Below, one piece after another: positions 1 to 14,731 of a stretch of 64,000 nt of DNA (position 1 is the stretch's first letter; each line of letters begins with the position of its first letter). The DNA is from Chlorophyllum brunneum (lineage: Eukaryota; Basidiomycota; Agaricomycetes; Agaricales; Agaricaceae). The position numbers and the translations under genes are program-made. Location: NCBI GenBank assembly GCA_963576785.1, contig OY756140.1, positions 1,860,001 to 1,924,000 of the forward strand, in the 5' to 3' direction. The notes under the pieces are model-generated. The model did not search any database, had not been told where the DNA came from, and saw nothing but the letters and a program-made list of their open reading frames with translations.

Positions 1-78
1 GCACTGGGACTTTTGACGCCCGAGGAGTTTGACGAGAAAGTGCGGCCTGAGCTGATGCTGTACCCAGATGGGGCGTAG
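1..78 (+). CDS. Probable fumarate hydratase (class II), C-terminal end only
   Basis: The first 25 codons are open and end in TAG at 76-78. They read LGLLTPEEFDEKVRPELML near the end. This matches the pattern of the small C-terminal domain of the fumarase/aspartase superfamily (Leu-Gly-x-Leu-Thr-x-Glu-x-Phe-Asp, then Val-x-Pro-x-x-Met). Class II fumarase interconverts fumarate and malate in the TCA cycle. The body of the gene and its active site lie outside the window, so the assignment rests on this short motif; another member of the lyase superfamily is possible. Confidence 0.5.
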   Translation, partial: ALGLLTPEEFDEKVRPELMLYPDGA

Positions 79-397
79 AGTAGCGGTATCGGTTAGAATA
101 GCGGAAGGGTTGCCATAACGGGGATTGTTTCCGAGAGAAAGCAAAATCCGCCAAGGATCAGAAGGAGTGAGGGCGTATCGCCTCTTGCCTTTGCAGTGAC
201 TCGTCACCTGGTCCGAGAGAGACAGGACTTGTGCCACGCAGCCCTTTTGCTGACAGTTTCTGGCTCTGTCCCAGACTCAACGCCAGCCCACCTTCCATTT
301 TCGTCACACCTCTCTTCCCGTCGAGGCGCCTGTCCCGCTGTTGTCGTGGCCCGTCCAGCATCCCACGAGGCTCACCACCTCTTCTTCTCTTCTCTCC
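79..397. other. Intergenic, fumarase 3' end to INO80 start
   Basis: Tandem spacer of 319 bases. The part from about 280 to 397 is rich in C and T on the plus strand, as expected for the 5' leader of INO80. I see no gene or clear TATA box here. Confidence 0.5.
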
Positions 398-3300
398 ATG
401 TCCCTCAGCCGCATCCTCAACGATGATCCCGTCCCTCCCCACAACTCCAGGCTTCCCCGTCCTCCTCCGTCACCTAACCCTTCCCCTGAGCCCGCCTTCG
501 ACAACGACCGTCCTCGTCCACAACAGGACCGCCGTATTTCCTCCTCTTCGCACCACCGCCCGTCTCTCTACAACCAGGACCCGCCTACCTCGCCACGAAG
601 CTTCCATCCCCAGCCAGGGCCGTTCCAATCATCAACCCGTGATTGGGATTCGTACTCAGGTGAATGGCCTCGCGACCAAGGCCCTGCCAGTCACGAGAGT
701 TCCTTTTATCACGACCAACAAGCATCCCGATACATGTCCCCGGACCCTTCTCGTCCAGCTGTCGCCGGTCATGATTCTGAACCAGAGATGCTCAGTCGCA
801 AGCGCAGAAAAAACACAAACGATAATTCCTCGTATACTTCTGTTGCCCCACGACGCGTAAGTCTTTTGTTTCACTCCTATCCCTCCGTACTTACTGGTCC
901 TCGTCTCCTAGGGACCTCCTCGCAAAAGGTCCAAGCGCGCAAAGCAGATGCGAGCTTCGCCTGACCTCGATTCCACCCCCAAGCACTATGACGTACAACC
1001 TGAACCCGCTGACGGGGACAACAACCCCATCTCTTCCGATCTCGAGGACTGTGAGGATCTCTGGAAATCTGAGCTCGACGAGTACACTATCTATACGAAG
1101 AAGCGCCAACAACAAATAGAGAAATGGTTTGAGGCGAGTGTCATTGTCAGTTTCCACAGTTGTTATGTCTTCGTGTCCATCTCATAAAAGTGTTAGGAGC
1201 AAAACACTATGGCTGCACAACGTCTTTCACATCATTATGCATCTCGTATTGCCAGTATCCCATTGCCTCCACCTTCTCCTCCCCAAAAAATTCGTATAAC
1301 GCCGAGCGCGGGCACTCATAGAGATTTGTCGCTCCCCGAAAACGGCCATGAACTCGACGAGCAGGGTCGCATCAGGGAAGAACGACGGCGTCGACTAGAT
1401 GCTGAAGACGCTGCTCTTGAACTCGAGCGTTCTGTGTACGAGGATGTTGGCCATATTTTCGATGACTCACTGCCTGTCCCAAGCAAGGCCAAGGGTAAGG
1501 GCAAGGAGGCGACCAAGCGTCTTGTGCCCTCAGCAGAATCTGATTCTGGAAGCGAGTTAGAGATCCCCAGGAAGGGTGATTTTGGTGCACCCGCACACAA
1601 GAAGCGCAAGATTGACAGGGACGCCGCGAGCGTTGCTGATGACTTCGAGAGGTCTATGGCTGATGCTCCCTTGACACTCAAGGTTCCTGGGTCTAAAGTC
1701 AAAGGCAGGGGTAAACAAACACGAGAGCCCACACCGGAAAGCATCTCAGCGACGCCCAAAGCTGGGCGCAAGAAGCCTGGTCCCAAGAAGAAGTTCGGTC
1801 TCGCTGCTGAACTTGAAGCAGAAATTGCTTCACACCCTCCCTCTGTGGCCGGGGATGCTACCCCTGCATATTCTCGACCTGCATCGCCTGCCCCGACCAT
1901 CTCTTCCGTTGTATATGACCTCGATGAGCCGATTCCACCCCTGAAGAAAGCGAAAAAGGTTGATGATGCCTCTATGATGAAACGCGTGAAGTCGCTGGAA
2001 GAAGCTCAGCGGAAGGTCTGGACTAATATTGCGAAGCGTGATGTTGCCAAGGTAAGTTGGCCCATTCTTAAGTGTAGGTCAAACTGTTCATAGTATCATA
2101 GGTGTATCGTTATATGCTTTCAGGATATCAAGCTCGGCAGGCACAACTGGAGCGCACTGCACGAACCGCTTCAATACAGGCCCGAAAACCGTACAATAAG
2201 AATCCGAAAGCGCAGAAAGATATCCAGACCAAGGCTAAGCGTCTCATGCGCGAAATGCAGGTGTTGTGGAAAAAGAACGAGAAGGAGGAGCGCGATGTTC
2301 GGAAGCGTGAGCAGAAGGAAGCCTTGGATCGCTTGAAGATTGAGGAGGAGAAGCGCGAGGCTGCTAGACAAGCTCGCAAGCTCGAGTTTTTGATTAGTCA
2401 GACGGAGCTATACAGCCATTTCGTGGGTAGCAAGCTGAAAAGTGAGTACATGGATACTTTGAACCAGTTGTTATCCCGACATGGATCTTGTCAGCTACGG
2501 AAATAGAAGGCGACGGTGAACAGATACCGGTCCCCGCTGGTGTGGAACTCGCTGATGGTGGTGATGGGACTAATCTTCCAGATATCAACTTTGATGATGG
2601 TGTGTCAGTTTGATATTCGAATTTTTGTCGTGCTAATGTTTCTCAGACGATCAAACAAATCTTCATCGCCATGCTAGGGCTAACGCTCAAGAAGCCATTG
2701 CTCTCGCTAAGGCTCGAGCCCTTCAATTCGACAACCAAGCAGCATTGGACAGAAAGACCAACGAAGCCCTGAAACTTGCGAAGGGTCAAGTGTACCTCCG
2801 AGACGAACCGGAAACGGTCGAGGGTACAACGGAACCTTCCTCTGCGCCCCTCGATCGTAAGCTTCTGTTTTCAACCTGTATTTTCATAGCATCTCACATG
2901 ATTTCGCTGTGCCCTAGTCGACTCCGATGAGCTTAACTTCCAGAATCCTACTTCTCTGAGCAACAACCTCACAATAGGGCAGCCTAAGATGTTGATGGCA
3001 CAACTGAAGGAGTACCAGTTGAAAGGTTTGAATTGGCTGGCAACCTTGTATGAGCAAGGTATCAATGGTATCCTGGCTGATGAAATGGGGCTTGGAAAGG
3101 TACGCATCTGTTATCTATATCCCAGTCCGCACGAGCTCAACTTTGGGCTTTATAGACCGTGCAATCCATATCATTACTTGCTTACCTCGCCGAAACACAT
3201 GACATCTGGGGACCCTTCCTTGTCGTTGCTCCCGCTTCGACCCTGCATAACTGGCAGCAAGAGATCACCCGATTCGTGCCCAAGTTAAAGGCCCTCCCAT

Positions 3301-5916
3301 ATTGGGGCAATGTCAAAGATCGTATGACACTGCGGAAGTTCTGGAGCAAAAAGGAGATTAGTTATAACCAGGATGCGCCTTTCCACGTCCTAATTACGAG
3401 CTATCAGCTGGTGCGTCTGGCTACTGGATCCGGGCTTACAACATGCTAATCCTCATGGTAGGTGACTCAAGACCAACAGTACTTCCAGAGAGTAAAGTGG
3501 CAGTACATGGTTCTCGATGAGGCCCAGAATATCAAGAACTCTTCTAGTGTCCGGTGGAAAACGCTGCTGGGGTTCCACTGCCGGAATCGCCTCCTTTTGA
3601 CCGGTACTCCTATCCAAAATTCCATGCAAGGTGAGAAGAACTGTCACTGGTGCAACCATGGTGTTACTGACCTATACCAGAACTTTGGGCGCTGCTACAC
3701 TTCATCATGCCAAGTTTATTCGATTCCCATGATGAATTCAACGAGTGGTTCTCCAAGGATATCGAAAATGCAGCCGAGAACAAGGGAAGCAAACTCAATG
3801 AGCACCAATTGCGGAGACTGCATATGATCCTTAAACCTTTCATGCTGCGACGTGTTAAGCGACATGTCCAGAACGAACTCAGCGAGAAGGTGAGTGCAGC
3901 GTTACCAATGGATCTTCTGCTTACAAAAATACCCGTAGATTGAGAAAGACATATTTATCGATCTTAGTGCTCGTCAGCGGGCTCTCTACTCCGCTTTACT
4001 TGCTAATGTCTCAATCACGGACCTCCTCGAGAAAGCGAATAACATAGGCGATGCGGATTCTGCTCGTTCTCTCATGAACCTCGTTATGCAGTTCCGCAAA
4101 GTCTGCAATCATCCAGAGTTGTTTGAGCGTGCTGATGTCGTTGCTCCCTATTCCTTTGCCAGTTTCGGTCGCTCCGGGAACCTGGCAAGAGAGGGTGACT
4201 TTGTGGATCTGCCCTACTCTGTCCGAAACCCAATACAAGTGAATATTCCGAAACTTTTTTACCAGGATAGCGGTTTCCTCGACGTTCCTTCTGAATCCAC
4301 CGAGTCAAAAAGCACGAGTGTCCTCGGCAAATTATGCAATATATGGTCATCGGATTGGATTCATCGGTCGTTCTATGACGCACGTGAGTTTCAACCCTCT
4401 TCCTCAACACGCACACTCTAATACCATCTTGCGAGCAGATAATTCTTTTTCATTTTTGCGTTTTCTTGGCATCTCCCCCGCCGAAGCCCACTCGTTACAT
4501 GTATCCCCCCTCATCAAGAGGAGTTTGCACGCTACGGAACAAGAGAGCCTCCTTCGTGAGGTTGCCTCGTATGCACTAGATTCCGATTTTGCCGCGAACA
4601 GCAGAAGGGACCTCCGCATCTTGGAACGCTCTCCGATGGTCTGGTTTGACAAAGCTGACGGTCTTCCTCAGCTGGATGAGATAGCCCTCACGACCTGGAA
4701 TGAGACTTGTCTCTCCCGAGCGACAATGCAATGGTTCGTGCCACCTGCCATCGCACCACCTATTACCATGTACTGTTCGGATCGCTCGTTCCTGGAACGA
4801 CAAGAACACCTACTAGAAGGACCGCTAGAGACATTCGCGTTCTATGGTCTACCGGCTCGTTATCGTGACTCTGAAGAGGCTTGTACGGTATACCGACACC
4901 TTGTCCCTGCTCTTCCTCCCCTGGGGTTAGTGGGCGTATCCCCGCAGAATCAAATTCCCGGACCAAAGATGCAGGTGCCAGAGGCTAAACGACTCATTTA
5001 CGACTCTGCGAAATTGGCCCGACTTGACTCCTTACTCCATGAACTTAAGGAGGGTGGGCACCGTGTTTTGGTGTACTTCCAGATGACAAGGATGATGGAC
5101 TTGATGGAGGAGTATTTAATTTATCGCCAATATAAATACCTACGCTTGGATGGTTCGTCCAAACTGGAGGATCGTCGGGATATGGTCATCGACTGGCAGA
5201 CGAGGTGAGGCTTACCCAGGAAGCACTTGTTTTCTCTATGGCTGATTCAAAGCTATGCAGACCTGATATCTTCGTATTCCTCCTCAGTACGCGCGCAGGA
5301 GGTTTGGGCATTAATTTGACAGCTGCCGACAGCGTAGTTTTCTACGACCATGATTGGAATCCTTCCAATGATGCCCAAGCTATGGACCGCGCTCATCGTC
5401 TTGGACAGACACGACAAGTAACGGTTTACCGTTTGATCACCAAGGGAACCATTGACGAACGCATCGTACAACTCGCACGAGTCAAGAAAGACGTGAGTAA
5501 TCTGTATCCGCTGCATGGGCGTATATACCCTAATGGTCTCCGACCAGGTTCAAGATATTGTCGTTGGTAACAAGACCTTCCAAGATATGGCCAAACCAAG
5601 CGAAATCGTTCAACTTCTGCTCAATGATGAACAACTTGCGAACTTCGATACTAAGGACTTGCCTACGAATCGAATCAACGCCAAAGCGGCGGATGGCACT
5701 GTTCGAGACCTGTGGAATGAAGAAGGCGACGACTTCTTCGGACATTCGGGTCCCACCGCCACTGTTGAACCAAATGACGATGACTCTGGAACTATCACAG
5801 TGCAGAACGTTAAGGGAAAGAGGCGAAAAGCAGGTGCTGGTAGAGGTCGTAAACCTAAAAAGAAGGATACCGCAGCAACCATGGCGGCTACCGACGAAAT
5901 GGCTTCTAATCCATGA
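398..5916 (+). CDS. INO80: INO80 chromatin-remodelling ATPase
   Basis: Catalytic Snf2-family subunit of the INO80 complex, which slides nucleosomes and exchanges H2A.Z in the nucleus. The start at 398 ([11 protein letters not shown]) opens a long basic, proline-rich N-terminus. The DBINO domain follows ([14 protein letters not shown] at the 2051/2102 exon join). Lobe 1 has the Walker A motif DEMGLGKT, split by an intron near 3099, STLHNW, and the DEAQ box of this subfamily ([10 protein letters not shown], ~3513). Lobe 2 follows a long INO80-type insertion (about 4080-4980) and has [11 protein letters not shown] and the arginine-finger region DRAHRLGQ (~5390). The C-terminal tail is Lys/Arg-rich. 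Exons I traced: 398-856, 912-1145, 1197-2051, 2102-2441, 2495-2599, with further short introns downstream; the estimated product is ~1,600 residues. All ATPase motifs are intact. Confidence 0.95.
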
Positions 5917-6398
5917 ACATTTTATGGGCTCAGTATTGTTTTAGTGCGTTTGTAGATCTATCGTTCTTATAGTAAATTTGTATAATAGGCCCTCCATGTC
6001 TATGGATATTTATGCGGACTGTCTTTTAGATGCGGTCCTCTTTTTCTACAGTACATAACAAGTAAAATGCTCATTCTTGGACGTCTGCTGGACCTTTGGA
6101 TTTGAGATGTGGGAAGTCGGATGACTAGACCGAACGGAGGTAGGGGGGGCCAGGGTTGGAATGTGAAACGTTGACTTGAAGATCTTCATGTCGCGTCAGT
6201 ACGTCTTTTGTGGATCTCATGTCAATTTCCCCAGCCACCACTACTCTACACCTTCATCGACCAAGCAAAACACTCTAAACATCCAATTCCGATAATCAAC
6301 ATCACCTCAAATAACGAATACTCCCACTCAGATCACGAATCGTAACAACAAGGACCAACGCAAGTCGCATCGCAACCAACTTCTCTTTCCACTCCGAA
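5917..6398. other. Intergenic, INO80 to DExH helicase
   Basis: Tandem spacer of 482 bases. It should hold the INO80 3' UTR (AT-rich to about 6070) and the helicase promoter. There is a run of seven G near 6143. I see no further gene. Confidence 0.5.
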
Positions 6399-9300
6399 AT
6401 GGCGAAGAAGAAGAGGTCACAGTTAAAGCCGGTGCCCCGTGGATTCGCTACTGTGTCGGTACCCAAGAAAATCACGCCAGCGGAAGAGGTTGAAGATGAA
6501 GCAAACGGGGGCCCTGTTGCGGGCTCATTAAAAGATAGCACTGCCAGCGGCGAGTGCAAGAAGCTGGAGGACCCTCCTACTGGCCAAAATACAACAGCTA
6601 CGGATGAGTTCGATCGCGAGAAGGTGGAGGAACACTCCCTGCAGAATTTGGTTGACCGGCTCCAGGAGAAAACAGAGAAAGAGATTTTGAGGTGCGCCAT
6701 ACCCGGCTTGGTAAACTTGCTCGACTGCTCACTTGACAACGGATTAGGACCCTCAAAGTATGTTTCTCCCAAGCTTTTGAAGGCTTGGCTTAATTTATTC
6801 TTTGCAGACTATCGAAACAGATCGGAGCTTTTCCAAATACATGCCTCGCTTGGAATTAGACTCTCAGCTTAGGGAGGAGATACTTGCCTTGGTGAAAGAG
6901 ACCCTACAAGGTCTGTTTCGAACATTTGGATTTGATTACCCAAATTCTGACTCACATTTTTAGAGCATAAAACCTTGGATGAACCGGAGGATAAAGCCAT
7001 CGCTCGTTTAGGAGTGGCCTACGGAGTGTTAAGAAGGTTAGGTTTCCCAGAAGGGCGAGTCGAAGAATGTTTGCGTGCAATCAATGGCGTGGATCTTGAA
7101 GAAGCTCTGGACTGGGTCTGTATCTGGCTTTTTTGCTGGCTCTGCGCACTTGCTAATCACCCTCCGTAGATGTATGCAATCTGTGCTGAGGATGAAATCC
7201 CAAACAGCGGTAGGGATGAATCATATTGGCTTCCTAGATACCTAACACCGAACACCAGGTGGATTCGAAGCCCGGGAGGCCAAAACGCCCCGGACGCCTC
7301 TCAAGAAACTGTCTCCGTTACCTGAAACGCCTCGCACACCCGCCCAATTTCTTGCCAATAACACTTCGACCCCAAACATCAAAGGGGTTTCCAGGGCGAC
7401 TTCAAAGCTCGATGCCAACGCACCTGCCTTCATCCCTTCCAAAACTCTCACATCCTCCCAGCCATCTTCGAGCTCGGATGCACTCAGACTTACTGCTCAT
7501 TATAATGGACGGCCCCATCAAGATGTCTCTGATGACGATGATCCTACCGTTCAGTATGTTCAGCACAGGCTCAAGCAGGAGCACATGCTCAGCAAGCGGG
7601 CGATGTACAGTCAAACTCAAATTGAAGAAATTCGTTCTCAGCTTACTGAATTGGAGAGAGATCTTCTATTTGACGAAAAAGAAGCCACCTTGTTATACCA
7701 GAAGGAACGGGATAAAGCACTGCTCGAGAAATTACGCGGCCCTGGGCCATTGTTCCATTCCCCTACCGACTTACATGAACCAAGGGTACCACGAAAGTTT
7801 CCTCCTAACATCCAAGTTCCCTCCGCTTCCCTCACACCAAACTCGTCCAGCTCTGATGTTTTCGACGACACCGACAGTGATGGTTCCGGAGAAGGGCTAC
7901 TCGGTCTACTGGAGGCGACAACCGCGGCAGAAACGACATCCGACGGCATTGTAATCACCTTGAAGGATATGTCTTTACCTCGGCATTGGGCCGGACGGAC
8001 ACCAAAGACCCTCCTCAAGGAAGCAGTCGCAAGACTAGACCGCTACGCTGTAGTCACTTATAGTCCAATTTCTGGTCCCAGTCGCGCCAACAGAGCATCT
8101 CTCAGAATTCGCTGGGATGGAGCGAGGTCAGACGATTGGTCAATGGATAATGTAGCTTGTGTTGATCAAACCCAGGCTGAACATTATATTGCATTAACTG
8201 CATTGCATGCCCTCACCTTCCCCCAGTCAGAGGGATTTGCAAGCGGCTCATGTGGCGCGAGCAACCCTACGTTCTTCAGACTCCTCCCACCAGCGTTCCG
8301 TGATTTATGGGACGAATTGGAAGAAGCTAGGAAACTGCGGGAGGACTCTACGAACCGCCAGGTCTGGGCTAAACTGCGATCAATCATTAAAGCCAAGATT
8401 GACCTCAACCGAAAGGTTCGTAATGGGGCAAACTACACCCGAATTTTTGACTGATTTGATCCCCAGGCCATCGTAAAGCCCCCGAAGGCTGCGAATAACA
8501 AGAGAGTTCATGCTCCATCTACCACGAATCCAAAGAATGTAGATGCGGTCCCCCAACAGCTCATAATGGCATACCAGACACTACGAGAAGATCCGAGTTA
8601 CCAAGAGATACTCGTTCGTGACTATCGAATGTGGTTTTTCCTGACCTTTACCTTGCTGCGTCCCCCCAGTTCCAACGACAGAACCTTCCCATCGCCCAAT
8701 ATCGAAGCCGTATTATTGAGATGTTGGAACGGAATCAAGTTCTCGTCCTGAGCGGTGAAACAGGCTGGTGGGCACGACGTGACACATGTATCAACCCTTT
8801 CTGATTCCTGATAAACAGCGGAAAGTCAACCCAGGTACCAAGCTTCATTCTCGAGGACCAGCTATCGAAGGGCAAACCATGCAGGATCTATTGTACGGAA
8901 CCGCGCCGGATTTCGGCTATATCCCTTGCACAGCGTGAGTGCAGGGTGTTGAATATTGCCTTGTCTTATTGCCGAACCCATTCCAGGTGTATCTCGCGAA
9001 CTCGGTGAACCCCAAAACGCTGTTGGAACACTCAACTCGTTGGTTGGTTATGCCATAAGATTGGAGAGCAATGTCACCCGAAATACCCGGTTGGCATACA
9101 TCACAAATGGTATCGCCCTCCGCATGCTAGAAAGTGGAACCGGACAAGGTGATGGGACGGCTTTTGACGAGCTTACTGTGCGTGGTGTGGCTCCTAATCA
9201 ACGCTTGTGTGCATGGTTAACTTCTAATAGCATATCATAATTGACGAGGTAATGAGACCTTCCCGATCCCACTGAGCTACATGCCAATGGTTTACTTTTC

Positions 9301-11938
9301 TAGGTCCACGAAAGAACGATAGAGTCGGACTTTCTTCTCATTGTCCTCAAGAACCTGCTTTTGCAGCGTTCCAATCTTAAGTTAGTGACTCGCTAGCATT
9401 TCCACTCACTTTCTCAAAAATTTTCCAGGGTAATTCTCATGTCTGCTACAGTCGACGCAGAGAAGATCTCCGCCTATTTTGGAGGTTGCCCCACATTACA
9501 CGTACCTGGTCGCACGTTCCCTGTCGATGTGTACTATTTAGAGGATGTCGTGGAGTACACACAGTGGTCGATCACTGACAACTCTCCCTACGCTCGACGC
9601 CGTAAGTCCAGTCTATTATAACATTATCAGTTCCCTGAGACATGCCAAGTGCATGACAAGTTCTACCGCGGAAAGAAACGGCATGATTGGACAGAAGAAA
9701 CCGCAATAGCGGATGATGACGATGACGACCAGGAGAACGCAAAAGATATCAAGCTGGAAAAACGGTACTCTCAAGGGACGGCTACGACGCTCAACCTCTT
9801 CGATGAAAGGTTCATCCCGTATGAGCTCATCGTTAGACTCTTGGAAAAGCTCTGCTTCGAGGACCCCACATACAACTCGTACTCTTCTGCGATCCTCATT
9901 TTCGTGCCCGGCATTGGAGAGATTCGTCGTATTAACGATATCTTGAACGAACATCGGCAATTTGGCTCGGGTCAACAGTTTAGAATTTACCCTCTGCACT
10001 CCACTTTGTCCAGTGAGGATCAGAGTTCTGTGTTTGAAATACCGCCCGCCAATGTTCGAAAAGTTGTGATAGGTACGTTTGACTACATTCGAGTGGGTCT
10101 GGCTCTGATTTCCTGTATTAGCAACTAATATCGCGGAGACTGGTATCACAATTCCGGATATAACCTGTGTCATTGATACAGGCAAACACCGAGAAATGAG
10201 GTCAGCGAAAAAAATCATGTTTGCGATAGCTATGAGCTCACTGACCGCAGGTTCGACGAGAAGAGGCAAATCAGCCGCTTGGTTGAAACATTCATAGCAA
10301 AGAGTAATGCTACTCAACGAAGGGGCCGCGCCGGTCGTGTACAGCAAGGCTTATGCTTCCATCTTTTCACCAAGGTCAAGCATGATAGCCAGGTGAGGTC
10401 TCTGCCGCAGGTGCCCGGCGATGCGACCGCTAATACAGGCTCAGATGGCCGATAATCCCCTTCCGGAGATGATGCGCCTTAGTCTTTCTGATCTGGCGTT
10501 AAGAATCAAGATCATGCGCATCAACCTGGGCACTTCTATTGAGGACGTACTATCTCGAGCATTGGACCCACCGATGGCAGTCAACGTGCAGCGTGCGATC
10601 GCAATGCTCGTTGAGGTATGTGCAACATGTTGACCAGTAATCTACTGTACCCGACCCATGGCATAGGTTCGCGCCCTTACACTGACAGAAGATATTACAC
10701 CGATGGGAAGGCTACTCAGTAAGCTTCCTACCGATGTTCATCTCGGAAAATTCCTCTTGATTGCTACGGTCTTCCGTTGCCTCGATCCCGCTCTGACAAT
10801 CGCCGCTGGCCTTAATTCTAAATCGCCTTTCTTGACCCCTCTTGGCCTGGAGGCTGAGGCCGAACGTGCTAAAGCATCCTTCAGAACAGGTTTTCCCCCC
10901 TATTTTCAGCCTCCTTCGCCTACTCACTCAGGATCCAGGAGATTCCGACTTTTTGACTCTTCACAACGCTTTCAACAGCTGGCGCAAGGCGTGTGCTAAC
11001 GGAGGATTTGTTTACAAATTCTGTCGGACGAATTACATCAGTCATCAGGTAAGGGGAACAGTCCAGCCCAGCATAATTCACCAGGACTGACATTTCGGAC
11101 CTAATTAGAATATGCAACAAATCGAGGAGTTGCGCCAACAGTTTCTTGGGTACCTTGTGGACTCGGCTTTCATCCAAGTCGACAAGTCCGTGATACAGGA
11201 TTTAAACAGGTGCAGTTGAGAGATGTACATGAGTTGGGAGGTATGTTGATATTTGGTAGAGCTCGATGGAGTCGCGCCAAATCCAAGCTCGTGGCAATCC
11301 CTGCAGAACTTGATGCCAACTCTTCAAACCAGTCAATTGTAAATGCGGCTCTCGTGGCTGGATTGTATCCCAAGGTCCTTGCACTAGATACTTCAAAGTT
11401 CGAGCTGAGAACAATTACCAACAACCAAGCGGTCTGGATACACCCTTCGTCGATCAACTTCAATAAGAGGCTATCGGACATTGGCTGCAACTACTTGACC
11501 TACTTTACGCTAATGTGCGCTGCTCAGCTGGCTTCGTCTTTGTCCCTCTGACTTTGTTCAACACAGGCATTCTAAGAAGCTGTACGCCTGGGAAATTGGG
11601 CCCGTAGATGACCTTGCTATACTCCTACTCTGTGGTGACAGCGAGTTCAAGGTAAACGTATTCTTCCGATCTACATGGTTCAGTATCTCATCCAACATCA
11701 GCCAGTCGCTGAAACTGCCACGGTTGACCGCAACAAGGTCAAATTCAACATTTCACCCAAGGCGAACATTGCGCTCAAGTATCTTCGAATGTATATGAAC
11801 AACATTTTAGCACAGCAATTCCGAAGTAGGCGGCCCGATGAGACCCAAACGCGATGGAAGGATATCGGAATGATGGTACTGGGCAGGGTCAAGGCCAAGG
11901 AAGATGATGCGACGTTGATTGATCTGCGTATATCATGA
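6399..11938 (+). CDS. DExH-box RNA helicase, DHX29/YLR419W type
   Basis: Large superfamily 2 RNA helicase of the DEAH/RHA group. The start at 6399 gives [22 protein letters not shown]-like segment lies near 7000-7110 ([20 protein letters not shown]) and a dsRNA-binding-like segment near 8000-8290. The core has motif I GETGCGKSTQ, split by an intron (donor ~8767, acceptor ~8819), motif Ia [15 protein letters not shown], a DEVH box split by an intron (~9250-9303), motif [11 protein letters not shown], and motifs V/VI in [11 protein letters not shown] and QRRGRAGRV (~10318). The helicase-associated and OB-fold regions follow to a TGA ending at 11938. UBA plus dsRNA-binding plus DExH is the DHX29/DHX57 arrangement; DHX29 helps 40S subunits scan structured 5' UTRs. 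Which orthologue this is cannot be settled by eye. Introns are many and short; I estimate ~1,500 residues. Confidence 0.85.
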
Positions 11939-12031
11939 TTAATATCATAATAGGTTAATGAGCAAGTCCCTCGAGGTTCAAACAATCCGTAAAGTTGACA
12001 TTGTAGGCTACGAAACAGGCACGGTAGGCTT

Positions 12032-12616
12032 TTACTCCTCGTCGTCTTCATCACCAGCACCGCTGTGGAAAAACGGGGTTAGAGGGTGGGGTAGAGTTTC
12101 ATTTCTTTACTTACGCAATGTTGTAGAAGCGGAGCTGGTAGTTGTCCTTCGATGAAGCAACAACGCTGGAGCGAAATTAGGAACCACGATCACTAACACG
12201 GCGCAGAGGGTGGTCCTACCGGATCCAGTCGCGCAGGCTGTTTTTCTTCAAGAATTTTTTGGTGAGGTACTTAAGATAGCGCTTTGAGAAGGCAATGTTG
12301 GAGGTCACGGTGATTTTAGTGTTGCCTGAGTTGGGGTTAGGCAGGCATAGTCCCAAATATGCGGATAGTCATACCATCACGCGTGATCTTGACGCTGTCG
12401 CCAAGCTGCCCAGCCTTGCCCTCGACCTTAATACGGTCATGGAGGAACTTTTCGAAATCCGCACCATCGAAGACGCCATCAGCCGCCGGCTTGGAGTAGT
12501 CGACGACGAACTTGTGCTTGACAGCGGGGGTTTTGGAAGCAGCGGCCTTGGGCTGGAGAAGAGAAACGAGCCTACTGAGAAGGGAACTCAGCAAAGCGGT
12601 GGCGAGGACTGACCAT
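12032..12616 (-). CDS. RPL22: 60S ribosomal protein eL22
   Basis: Large-subunit ribosomal protein. The start codon at 12616-12614 is followed at once by a 61-base intron (12613-12553, donor GTCAGT, acceptor CTCCAG), so the protein begins [16 protein letters not shown]. The conserved body is clear: [35 protein letters not shown], then after another intron [34 protein letters not shown], and after a third [17 protein letters not shown]. It ends in an acidic tail (DEDDEE) at TAA 12034-12032. Reading through the first intron gives a spurious long N-terminus, which should be ignored. It diverges from CBF5 with 136 bases between start codons, so the two ribosome-biogenesis genes probably share a promoter. 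Confidence 0.95.
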
Positions 12617-12752
12617 GGCGAAAGTCTTGAGGGGCAGATGGCGGTGGAGGGCTGGGATGGTGGAGACGTGTTGACTGTACAGGTGGGAATAAGGTTCAGC
12701 CGGGGGATGCCGAGTGAGTTTGATAATTTGGGAGGGGCGCGTGTTGGCGTCA
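12617..12752. promoter_or_regulatory. Shared divergent promoter of RPL22 and CBF5
   Basis: Only 136 bases separate the two divergent start codons. Both products serve ribosome production, so a bidirectional promoter is a reasonable inference. I recognise no canonical TATA box in it. Confidence 0.6.
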
Positions 12753-14486
<1,734 letters not shown>

Positions 14487-14731
14487 AGGAATTCTATTGT
14501 CTTACTCCTCTGGTTGGACTTCTGTATCTTATTGCATCATATATCTCTTTTTCCAGCATGGTCTTTCTAAACAAGGATAGAGAAACCCCAGGTATATTAA
14601 GCAGTATGCGTGGCAAATTGATTAGATCGACATCGATCTAGGAACAAGAAATATGAAGCACTACGAGTCGTGACATCGAGTCATCTGGAGTAGAAGTTCC
14701 AAAGAAAAATCGTGAAAGGAAAGGATAGCCA

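Noticed and set aside
1316..1900. 194-residue open frame on the minus strand inside INO80
   Set aside because: It is antisense to a well-supported INO80 exon and has shadow-frame composition (Ser/Leu/Pro-rich) with no motif.
11912..11964. Possible extra intron and exon after the DExH helicase stop
   Set aside because: The only GT-AG pair that skips the stop leaves an intron of about 26 bases, too short to splice; I kept the stop at 11938.
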